64,000 nt of DNA. It comes from Thermodesulfobacteriota bacterium. GTDB taxonomy: Bacteria > Desulfobacterota_D > UBA1144 > Nemesobacterales > UBA2774. Position numbers and translations under genes: made by a program. The stretch lies in contig JBFMCV010000002.1 of assembly GCA_040754335.1 (NCBI GenBank), positions 62,001 through 126,000 on the forward strand, given 5' to 3'. A model generated the notes under the pieces. The model did not search any database and had not been told where the DNA came from. It saw only the letters and a program-made list of their open reading frames with translations. This document shows, in pieces, positions 10,398 to 17,444 of this stretch. The first letter of the stretch is position 1. Each line of letters opens with the position of its first letter.

Positions 10398-10657
10398 GTC
10401 CCCGAGAGAACAATTGCGAAGGAGTGAGCAATTGGACGCCTTTGGCAAGGTGCAACATTGTCAATGTGTTTTGGAAGAAGTTGCGTCCCCGAGAGAACAA
10501 TCCCGAGCGGGCGAGGAATTGGTCACCGATGGTAAAGTGCAACACGGTCACTTTTCTTTGGGAAATTAATGCGTCCCCGAGAGAACGGTTGCGACGAACA
10601 GGAGGAACCGGACGCCCTCGAACTAAGGCAGCATGGTCATTAGCTACGGGAAATTAA
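10395..10657 (-). repeat. Three ~88-bp tandem degenerate repeats beginning with the tRNA-Arg tail
   Basis: The 14-mer TGCGTCCCCGAGAG occurs at 10395, 10482, 10570 and again at 10658, where it is the true tRNA-Arg 3' end. The spacing is 87, 88 and 88 bp. After the shared start the first three units diverge in sequence but keep a hairpin in the same place: CAATTGC/GCAATTG in unit 1, CAATCC/GGAATTG with a bulge in unit 2, and CGGTT/AACCG in unit 3. They look like tandemly duplicated, decayed tRNA-tail units or palindromic elements tied to the integration site. The plus-strand reading frame across them is an artefact of the repeat. Confidence 0.75.
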
Positions 10658-10659
10658 TG

Positions 10660-10704
10660 CGTCCCCGAGAGGATTCGAACCTCCGACCCCAGGATTAGGA
10701 ATCC
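10660..10704 (-). other. tRNA-Arg(CCU) 3' fragment: left attachment-site remnant of the island
   Basis: Read on the minus strand, this has a complete tRNA 3' half: anticodon loop TTCCTAA (anticodon CCU at 10697-10699), the 3' side of the anticodon stem, a variable loop, a T arm with TTCGAAT loop, the acceptor 3' strand CGGGGAC and discriminator G at 10660. CCA is not encoded. The 5' half is missing: pairing in the anticodon stem fails after three base pairs and the following bases do not form a D arm or acceptor. This is the usual scar left when an element integrates into a tRNA gene and rebuilds the intact gene at its other end. Composition and gene content change abruptly here. Confidence 0.85.
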
Positions 10705-11110
10705 GTATTGGGGGATTTTCGTAACTTTCTGCGAAGATTTGAATTATTGCAAGTTGCCGCTAAAAAAGGGTTTTCATTGATTCCATATGGTCTACTGATT
10801 CTGTATGGTGCCAAGAATTATGGATGGTTCTTTGGCTATTCTTTGGTAAAGAAAGAGGTGTTGCTTAAAGCAGTTTAACAACCTGAGGGACAATAAACCC
10901 TACCATATTTTATTCCATGAGTTATTCCTTTCAACTAAACGAGTTTGATGCATTTGATTGTTAATGATAAATTTCCTATAACCTTTTGTACACATTTATT
11001 AAAGGATGAGAGCAGTGTGCCAAATGGTTTGGTAAGAGGATGTAGTTGCAAGCATTTATTTCTATTCAATATTAGCAAAATTTAAATGCACACGCCGGGA
11101 GCCTCGAACT
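10705..11110. other. Non-coding left end of the island
   Basis: About 400 bases lie between the tRNA remnant and the first island gene. No coding frame is convincing. It holds the first copy of a ~30-bp direct repeat (10816-10848) and, just before the next gene, a Shine-Dalgarno-like GGGAG. Such ends usually carry integrase and excisionase arm sites, but I cannot define them here. Confidence 0.5.
10816..10848 (+). repeat. Module-boundary direct repeat, copy 1
   Basis: The core ATGGATGGTTCTTTGGCTAT continues into TCTTTGGTA. Related sequences occur at 13717-13746 and 26771-26800 in the same orientation. The three copies lie left of the AAA+ module, between it and the metal block, and between the metal block and the excisionase-bearing element. 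Confidence 0.6.
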
Positions 11111-12346
11111 ATGAATTCATTCGAAGAGATGAGTCAATCAGGCACTGTGGCTCGTGTACGAGCTATTGAAGATGAGGGTCGCAAACTCTACTTGGAGTTT
11201 CCCAACGGGAAAATAGCCACTGTGGATAGCCACTACTCTTTAGAATTCGACAAAGGTTCTGTAGTTCTTGTTTGGCCAGAAGAGAACCGCATTGAGACAG
11301 CACCAGACGAACTATGGTTAGAGGAATCTTGGGTCGGCGTAGTTCGTGTGAAGCTACCTGATACGACAATTGTAGATTCCGGTGTACACTGGAAAATGAT
11401 CCCGACACGCAATGATATAAATTACCAAGAGGGGAATACTGTAGAAGCAAGAGATTCTATTGGCGTGATTCGCGTTCTTGCGGAACAGCCCATAAGGCAC
11501 ATCGACTTTCCAGCTATAGACGACAGCGTTATCGCCAAATTTAAATCGCAGAAAGGTGCTAGACAGGAAACATTCGACGACTTTGGAGGATATCAACACG
11601 TTATTGATCGCGCCCGAGAACTCATTGAAGTGCCGCTTAAGCATAAGGAGGCTTTATCGAAGATCGGGGCCCGTCCCATCAAAGGGGTTCTATTTACTGG
11701 TCCCCCGGGAACGGGTAAGACTATGTTGGCCAGGATCATTGCGAATAGCACAGACTCGGTATTCTATGAAATTAGCGGCCCCGAAGTGTTTAGTAAATGG
11801 TATGGTCAGAGTGAGGAGATACTTCGCTTGTTGTTCGAGGATGCAGCAAAACAAGAGAAAGCGATCATCTTCTTTGATGAGATTGACAGCCTAGCAACTC
11901 AGCGTGCTGATGAATCCCATGAGGTATCACGTCGTGTGGTTGCACAACTACTTACTCTCATGGACGGTTTTACTTCAAGTGATAATGTTATTGTCATCGC
12001 GGCTACAAACCGTCCCCAAGATATTGATGCCGCCCTACGTAGGCCAGGTCGATTTGATTGGGAGGTCAGTTTCTCCCTCCCTGACCGCCGTGACCGTGAG
12101 TCGATCCTTCGAGTATCGGCGAGGCGCTTATCAACCAATGGAACTCTTCCCCATGAATGGGTAGCGGAGAATACAGAATCGTGGTCAGCGGCAGAACTGG
12201 CAGCAATATGGAGCGAGGCTGCATTGCTAGCGGTGGCTGATGGACGGTCGGAAATTATAGCTGAGGACTATATGGGAGGTTTCGAGCAAGTGTCCGCTCA
12301 GAGGCGTCGAGCAGGATGGGTACCACCTGGGGGTAAGTCGAGTTGA
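11111..12346 (+). CDS. AAA+ ATPase (Cdc48/26S-regulatory-like) with N-terminal beta domain
   Basis: The protein has 411 residues. Residues 1-130 are beta-rich (two OB- or double-psi-like segments) and have no motif I know. The AAA domain follows: Walker A GPPGTGKT (197-204), Walker B IIFFDEID (252-259), sensor-1 Asn300 (AATNRP), the second region of homology, Arg fingers near R311/R314 (LRRPGRFD), and a C-terminal four-helix lid. This is a classic-clade AAA unfoldase or remodelling ATPase with a single ring. It is the first gene of a two-gene operon: its TGA overlaps the TTG start of the next gene (TTGA), so the two products are likely made together and act together. Its place at an island edge suggests anti-phage or toxin-type cargo. 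The function is inferred only from context. Confidence 0.85.
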   Translation: MNSFEEMSQSGTVARVRAIEDEGRKLYLEFPNGKIATVDSHYSLEFDKGSVVLVWPEENRIETAPDELWLEESWVGVVRVKLPDTTIVDSGVHWKMIPTRNDINYQEGNTVEARDSIGVIRVLAEQPIRHIDFPAIDDSVIAKFKSQKGARQETFDDFGGYQHVIDRARELIEVPLKHKEALSKIGARPIKGVLFTGPPGTGKTMLARIIANSTDSVFYEISGPEVFSKWYGQSEEILRLLFEDAAKQEKAIIFFDEIDSLATQRADESHEVSRRVVAQLLTLMDGFTSSDNVIVIAATNRPQDIDAALRRPGRFDWEVSFSLPDRRDRESILRVSARRLSTNGTLPHEWVAENTESWSAAELAAIWSEAALLAVADGRSEIIAEDYMGGFEQVSAQRRRAGWVPPGGKSS

Positions 12347-13686
12347 GATTATTTGCCCGTTTTCGAAGATGGATTCGACGATGGCGACGTAAACAAGCAT
12401 CAAAAAGTCAAAAGGCGACTCTCCGCGAATTTGTCTATCTTGACGAAGTAAGCGTATATAGTTTGATAGCATCACGACTAGGCCCGATCGCTACCGAGTT
12501 CACAGAGACTGAGACAGCTTCCTTGAAGGCCGATATAGCTAGTACCATTGGAGGTAGCGTGGAACAAGGTTCACAAGTGTTGCGAAAATCAATCGTACAG
12601 ACCACTTTTAAAGAACTCTACGAACTAGAAATGGAGTCGTTAGTAATACGGCCCATCAACGAACAAGTAAAACTCCCTAATATACATAACCTAAATGACC
12701 TTATAGCTGGGATGGAAACGCTGACAACTGATGGTTGGGTTGTGGACCCTGAGAAGCTTACCCGGGGCCAGTTACTAGAAGCAGAAGTTCAACTAGAAGC
12801 GGAGGATATTTTCCGTGTGAGCGAAGTTGTCTCTGCTGTTCTAGAAATTGTAGAGGAGGACTCTAACCTGTTCGGACTTGATCCCTACGATAAACTTATT
12901 CAGGTGAAATCTATTAATCGTATTCTTACGAAATTGCTCGCTGGTCTTGTTCCGGTACGTGGTTATGTTACAGATTATGGGGTTGTGAATATTAATGGAA
13001 AGGAATTGATTGTACACCGTAGACTTTTGAATCAGTTGCAAATTGCTGAATTCCCCCTCGTTCGTCCATTGTATGTGGTTGGTGTTGCTGAGAAGTCTCT
13101 TTTCTGGAAAGATATTAGGCGAGTCTTGTTTACTCAAGCACGCTGTCGGGTTCTATGCAGGGTAGCACAAAATGGTCTCCATGACTCTTGGACACCGGTA
13201 AAACTAAGTCACGTCCTTAATTCTGTAATCCCAGGTCTTGGGAGCCAAATTAATATAGCGGGATCGGGTGTACTAGCTTCTATGGTCACAGCAAGCAAAA
13301 CTAATCAAAGTATTGACAGAAAGCGAAAGCTCATGCACGACGCATTAGTTTGTTATGCTATATTGTTGGCTCAACACTATGGACATAGCATTACTGAACA
13401 GGATTTGCGGGAATCAAACCTACCTTCGGAAAAGCAGTGCAATTCCTTTGTTAGCCAAAAAGAACGACGTGAGGCGTTTGAAGGCATGGCTACATTCCTC
13501 CTTGAGCGTTTTAAGTTTGATAGAGAACCACTAATAATTGCACAGTACCGTCAAGTTGCGCTTTCGGATGCGGGCCTTGACTTCTCGGGTCAACCTCTGC
13601 CACTGGTGGCGTCCCATAAAGTCCCCCACACATTGACTTCTGAGGAGCGTTTTCTTGATTCAGAGTTTGTAGCCATATATTGGTAA
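12343..13686 (+). CDS. Protein of unknown function, DUF6414-like, partner of AAA+ ATPase
   Basis: The protein has 447 residues from a TTG start that overlaps the ATPase stop by 3 bases. An Arg/Lys-rich N-terminus (RRWIRRWRRK, about 8-17) precedes the segment REFVYLDEVSVYSLIASRLG (about 29-48). That segment resembles the start of DUF6414-type proteins, a family I know only as uncharacterised. There is no signal peptide or clear transmembrane helix and no catalytic motif I can name. The basic N-terminus could bind nucleic acid or membrane. The obligate pairing suggests the ATPase remodels or is regulated by this protein. The family label is tentative. Confidence 0.7.
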   Translation: MRLFARFRRWIRRWRRKQASKSQKATLREFVYLDEVSVYSLIASRLGPIATEFTETETASLKADIASTIGGSVEQGSQVLRKSIVQTTFKELYELEMESLVIRPINEQVKLPNIHNLNDLIAGMETLTTDGWVVDPEKLTRGQLLEAEVQLEAEDIFRVSEVVSAVLEIVEEDSNLFGLDPYDKLIQVKSINRILTKLLAGLVPVRGYVTDYGVVNINGKELIVHRRLLNQLQIAEFPLVRPLYVVGVAEKSLFWKDIRRVLFTQARCRVLCRVAQNGLHDSWTPVKLSHVLNSVIPGLGSQINIAGSGVLASMVTASKTNQSIDRKRKLMHDALVCYAILLAQHYGHSITEQDLRESNLPSEKQCNSFVSQKERREAFEGMATFLLERFKFDREPLIIAQYRQVALSDAGLDFSGQPLPLVASHKVPHTLTSEERFLDSEFVAIYW

Positions 13687-13716
13687 GCACCAACGTCATT
13701 CAAGATCTATAATTTG

Positions 13717-13746
13717 TTTCGTATGATTCTTTGACTATTCTTTGAT
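13717..13746 (+). repeat. Module-boundary direct repeat, copy 2
   Basis: TATGATTCTTTGACTATTCT continuing TTGAT resembles copies 1 and 3. It sits 30 bases after the two-gene AAA+ module, so copies 1 and 2 bracket that module. Confidence 0.55.
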
Positions 13747-13876
13747 CGCATATATCTAAAATTTGATCTTCGTTAGAGTAAATAAATTCTCCCCGATACA
13801 TAAGCTCAAAGATTTACATTCTGAGTTGACTGACTAGTTACTTCATATTAACGAATTTTATTGTTATTCGATTCTG

Positions 13877-14533
13877 TTATTTTGCATATTTGGATAAGTA
13901 GCTGACTATTTCCCCCTTCTCCTCTTCCGTTATTACCGGCTTACCCATCACCTGCATGTTGACCCTCATGCGCTCAACAACTCCCGGCCATTCTTCAGCG
14001 TTATGAAGTTCGGGGTCGGGTAATGCGTGACACTGGGAACATACACTCTTAAAAGCGATTGCACCCGATGATACAGGTGAGGGTAACAAGCCAGGAGCCA
14101 CCGGTTTAAGAGAATTAGACTTTAAGTATGATACTATAATTTCTTGTTCTTCAACGGTTGGCGCTTTCATCCACATCATACCCATCCATTCCTCATTCAT
14201 ACCTGACATCATATTTAACCGAGCGAACATTCTCTGTGCTACTTCCGGCCATTCCCCCGATGTGTGCATAGCGGGACTGGGAAGGTTATGGCATTGTGTA
14301 CAGTAACGTACTAACAGTTTAGCTCCTCTGCTTTCGGGGGCGGGCAGATCCTCCGGCTCGATTCCAGGCGGCAGGCGTCCACCCATCATATCCTGCATCA
14401 TCTCCATATGGTTCTGATTCATCATTCCACAACATTGCTGTTGTGAATGCACGATCTGTGTTGTTATGAAAATGCCTGAGATTAAAACTGAAATGAAAGT
14501 AATAGAAATTATGAATAAGCGAATTCTGCCCAT
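13877..14533 (-). CDS. Diheme c-type cytochrome, Met-rich
   Basis: The protein has 218 residues. An uncleaved or signal-type N-terminal helix (about 5-27) directs it to the periplasm. Two class-I heme sites are visible: CTQCH (78-82) and CSQCH (165-169). Each is followed by a conserved EWPEV/EWPGV helix and a distal Met-rich segment (MNMMSGMNEEWMGMM; VNMQVMGKP), so the protein is a tandem duplication of one cytochrome domain. A CCGMM..HMEMMQDMM segment at 34-50 looks like a copper or soft-metal binding patch. It starts the minus-strand metal block and is downstream of a SHOCT protein. It is likely an electron carrier in metal-linked redox chemistry. Confidence 0.85.
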   Translation of the reverse strand: MGRIRLFIISITFISVLISGIFITTQIVHSQQQCCGMMNQNHMEMMQDMMGGRLPPGIEPEDLPAPESRGAKLLVRYCTQCHNLPSPAMHTSGEWPEVAQRMFARLNMMSGMNEEWMGMMWMKAPTVEEQEIIVSYLKSNSLKPVAPGLLPSPVSSGAIAFKSVCSQCHALPDPELHNAEEWPGVVERMRVNMQVMGKPVITEEEKGEIVSYLSKYAK

Positions 14534-14550
14534 GACTATCCCCCTTCTAA

Positions 14551-14787
14551 CTATGATAAATCTCGCTTCTTTTCTTCATATTCCACTTTGTTGATTTCTC
14601 CACGTGCATAGCGCTTTTTCAAGATATCTAGAGCCGATTCCTCAACCTTCCCACGCTCACCACTTCCTGCCGTGCGGGCAATCCATACCGCAAGCAGAAC
14701 AATGCCAATGATCACGAGAATCCAGAAGACCATATTGAAAAGCATCCAGATACCCATTCCTCCATCCATAACCCAATTTCCTGTCAT
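14551..14787 (-). CDS. Small membrane protein with C-terminal SHOCT domain
   Basis: The protein has 78 residues, with one transmembrane helix (about 12-34) and a C-terminal SHOCT motif (ALDILKKRYARGEINKVEYE, about 53-72). Such proteins are common beside copper and heavy-metal genes in Gram-negative bacteria, usually with unknown function. It sits 17 bases upstream of the diheme cytochrome gene and is probably cotranscribed with it. Confidence 0.85.
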   Translation of the reverse strand: MTGNWVMDGGMGIWMLFNMVFWILVIIGIVLLAVWIARTAGSGERGKVEESALDILKKRYARGEINKVEYEEKKRDLS

Positions 14788-14858
14788 GAATATCTCCTAT
14801 AAAATCATAGTGCTTGACTTAATACTAGGTCATAGCTCATCGCTTATTCGATTAGACC

Positions 14859-15614
14859 TTAATGAACACTATAAACAGCTTTTCTAATCTGGATTATCTT
14901 AATTAGACCGGCGGCTATTATTGCCAGCGACATAAATTGAGCAATGCTGAGTCCTGAAATAGGGCTCGGAGTTGTAACCCGGATAAACTCGATAAAAAAT
15001 CTCTCAAGCCCGATGAGGATAAAACCAATCGAGCTCAACCAGCCAATGGGAGCAGGAACTTTACGTAGTTTCCAGAGTATTATAAAAACTCCTAGCATGA
15101 TAAAGGATTCATATAATTGAGTGGGATGTACCTTGACAGTTGTTGGAAGAACGCCGTCAGGAAATGCCATAGCGAAGGGTAAATTAGATGGGACTCCATA
15201 GTCATCCCCCACTAAAAAACAGCCTATTCTTCCGATACCGTAGCCGATAGCAGTGGCTGGTATTATTGCATCGGCAATGAGCCAAAAACTCACTTTTTTC
15301 AACCATAAAAAAAGTAAAACCACTAAGAGGGCGCCCAAGAATCCGCCAAGAAAAGTAAAACCAGATGCTAGATATGATGTGGGTTGTTGTATGAATTCTA
15401 TTAAAGATACATTCTCCATTAAAAAAAGGATTTTTGCTCCTACCAACCCGCCTATTAAACTGGCGAACAATAACGGCTCTAATAGATTCTTGTTTATACC
15501 CTTTCTTTTAAACTCGAGATCAGAAATCTTGTAAGCCGTTAAAAATGCGATTGCTACCATAACACCCCAGGACGATATGGTAAAATCGCCTATCTTGAGA
15601 AGTGTCGGATACAT
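14859..15614 (-). CDS. lgt: Prolipoprotein diacylglyceryl transferase (island copy)
   Basis: The protein has 251 residues and about seven membrane helices. It transfers diacylglycerol from phosphatidylglycerol to the lipobox Cys of prolipoproteins in the inner membrane. The Lgt signature region is clear: GRIGCFLVGDDYGVPSNLP (about 130-150), with the conserved Arg and Gly/Asn/Asp pattern, plus HPTQLYES (162-169) and ERFFIEFIR (near 205-213). Extra Lgt copies often travel with metal-resistance islands that also encode lipoproteins, as the adaptor here does. The chromosome presumably has its own housekeeping copy elsewhere. Confidence 0.92.
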   Translation of the reverse strand: MYPTLLKIGDFTISSWGVMVAIAFLTAYKISDLEFKRKGINKNLLEPLLFASLIGGLVGAKILFLMENVSLIEFIQQPTSYLASGFTFLGGFLGALLVVLLFLWLKKVSFWLIADAIIPATAIGYGIGRIGCFLVGDDYGVPSNLPFAMAFPDGVLPTTVKVHPTQLYESFIMLGVFIILWKLRKVPAPIGWLSSIGFILIGLERFFIEFIRVTTPSPISGLSIAQFMSLAIIAAGLIKIIQIRKAVYSVH

Positions 15615-15683
15615 ATAAGTGTTCTCCTTATATTGGCCCTTTTAGAATCTTATGCTGAAGTTGTATGGATCTTAGTCAAACCA

Positions 15684-16145
15684 CTACCATCCACAACAGT
15701 CACTTCCGCTCCAGAGTGGATAACCATTTGCGCTCCAGAGTGTAAGGACCTTGTCCCCATTTCTTACTTGGGCCGCCATGATGGCAGGTTGTCCCCCAAA
15801 GGTAATTCTTGAGCCTTTGACTATGACTTTATCATTTGGCTCAATTTTAAAGTCTTGGTTTTCAATGTACCAGGCGGGCCCCAGATGGACGGATAATGTC
15901 TCCTTATCCGTTTTCATCATCATACGTATGCCGCTGCTCATCCCCGGCATTGGTGTAAATTTATCTACACTTACAACTTCACCGCTGATTGTCTCGATAG
16001 TTTGTGTGTTATACATACCACAGTATTGCCCACCCATACCCCAACCACCGCTCCCTTGCCACATCATTCCTTGTTGGGGAAAAGACTCAGTTGTCAGAAA
16101 GCTAAGGATAGAAACTACCGCCAATAAGGTTATGGTTTTCTTCAT
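15684..16145 (-). CDS. Secreted OB-fold-like protein of metal block
   Basis: The protein has 153 residues with a Sec signal peptide (cleavage near SFPQ). A Gly/Trp/Met-rich stretch (about 24-46) follows. The remaining 100 residues have a beta pattern (ISGEVVSVDKF, VHLGPAWYI, KVIVKGSRITF, AAQVRNGDKVLTLW) typical of small periplasmic OB-fold proteins found with metal genes. It ends in a Cys-Cys-Gly-Trp tail that could bind metal. I do not recognise a named family. It is a single gene with its own ribosome site. Confidence 0.65.
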   Translation of the reverse strand: MKKTITLLAVVSILSFLTTESFPQQGMMWQGSGGWGMGGQYCGMYNTQTIETISGEVVSVDKFTPMPGMSSGIRMMMKTDKETLSVHLGPAWYIENQDFKIEPNDKVIVKGSRITFGGQPAIMAAQVRNGDKVLTLWSANGYPLWSGSDCCGW

Positions 16146-16309
16146 TTTTGTTCCCTCCTATTTTTATTAGCCCACCCAATTTTCAGCTAATTTGTCTATA
16201 CGTAAATTGTTAGCTCTTCGTATAACATTTAACACTTTAAAACAATTTTTGTTGCTATCCCCAGGTACTGAAGATCTGAGATAGTTCTCACTCCAGGAGA
16301 GTTCTCCTT

Positions 16310-16675
16310 TTACTGAGGCTGTTGGCTCTGCATCTCCTGAGCCATCTTTTCGTGCTCCTCCGCCATAGCTTTATATTGCTCAGCGGATTGTTTAAATTCC
16401 TTTGACAGATTCTCGCAGTGGTTGGTCATGCCGGTCATCTTTGTTCCCTCGTAAGCCTCAGCCATTGACTCGTGCAGACTTGCCTGCTTTTCCATGATGG
16501 CCCTCTGTTCTTCGTAATATTCTGCGATCTTAATGTGGTCCTCCGGGGTTTTTGCAGTTTTAATCAACTCGGTAATATCCACTTCCTCAGTGGCGCTCGT
16601 CGAAACTTGTCTATTGAGAGAAAGAACGAGCAGGCTTATCATGAGAGCCGCTAAGATTAGCATTGACTTTTTCAT
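16310..16675 (-). CDS. Small periplasmic helical protein
   Basis: The protein has 121 residues. A signal peptide (about 1-27) is followed by a helix-rich, Glu/Lys/Met-rich region with heptad-like spacing (AEDHIKIAEYYEEQ-type repeats, about 38-115). The name of the family is unknown to me. Similar small helical periplasmic proteins are found in metal-efflux islands and may be chaperone- or scavenger-like. It is probably a lone gene. Confidence 0.65.
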   Translation of the reverse strand: MKKSMLILAALMISLLVLSLNRQVSTSATEEVDITELIKTAKTPEDHIKIAEYYEEQRAIMEKQASLHESMAEAYEGTKMTGMTNHCENLSKEFKQSAEQYKAMAEEHEKMAQEMQSQQPQ

Positions 16676-16835
16676 TAGTATCGCCTCCTATTTTAATTCT
16701 GGCTTATACATTTTTCAGCGATTTTTCTATATGCAGACAATTCGCTTTTTTGAAGCACAAATATGCCAAAGGTAGTTTTCTACGGATCGGGATAATATTA
16801 ACCTGACCGACCCTAAAGGTAGGATAGGCAGAGGT

Positions 16836-17270
16836 TTAACAGGTAAGTATTGTGGTTTGTAAAGATTCGAGAGAAGAGTTTATTTTCGGCAGTTCTTTAA
16901 TGAATGCTGTTCTATTCAATGTATAATGATACAGGGATACCGGTAATATGTATGCAGCGAATGTGTGCCTACCGATCTCTAAATCCATTTTGTTCTGAGA
17001 AAGGACATCATCTTGAGTAGCTATCACGGAAGCATGGATATCGAGGCACGAGTCGCACTCACCCGTCATGGAACAACTTTCGGTAAGCATGTGAACCGTG
17101 CTTTTATTAAGTTTATGTACCGCAACCAGCTCGCAACAAAGACCCTTGAAATAATTCTCCACAGAGGCTTTCCCGTCCTTATCTAGACAGAAGGCGACAC
17201 CCGGTATTGATTGCATTACCAGAAGGATAACGATAGCCAAACTCAGTGCACACATATTACGTGAATTCAT
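16836..17270 (-). CDS. Small exported Cys-rich protein, paralogue 1
   Basis: The protein has 144 residues from the ATG at 17270. The longer frame starts at 17315, but only the inner Met is followed by a clean signal peptide and preceded by an AGG. After the signal (about 7-26) come a CxLDKDG segment, a CC pair (LCCELV), two Cys-x-x-Cys-type pairs (GECDSCLDIH), and a distinctive C-terminus ending SLESLQTTILTC. A homologue with the same layout and tail lies at 26106-26564, so the two bracket the metal block. The pattern resembles small metal-responsive exported proteins, but the role is unknown. Confidence 0.65.
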   Translation of the reverse strand: MNSRNMCALSLAIVILLVMQSIPGVAFCLDKDGKASVENYFKGLCCELVAVHKLNKSTVHMLTESCSMTGECDSCLDIHASVIATQDDVLSQNKMDLEIGRHTFAAYILPVSLYHYTLNRTAFIKELPKINSSLESLQTTILTC

Positions 17271-17444
17271 GATTACCTGGACCGCGCTTTCATCGAATAC
17301 TTTATAAATCTGCATTTAAAATTCTAAATTAAGCTTTGTTGAATAGCAAATATTTTTATCTCTGTGTAGGAGCGGCATAGAGCCGTGAGCGTTCAGCAAC
17401 GCCGCGGCATCAATAGCTAATTTTCATTTGGCTAACCCGTGAAT

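Noticed and set aside
10340-10657. A plus-strand frame with repeated RPREN segments, resembling a repeat protein
   Set aside because: The repetition comes from the tRNA-tail DNA repeats. It has no ribosome site and the units do not conserve protein sequence.
10660-10704. A complete tRNA-Arg gene
   Set aside because: Only the 3' half is present; no D arm or 5' acceptor strand pairs with it.
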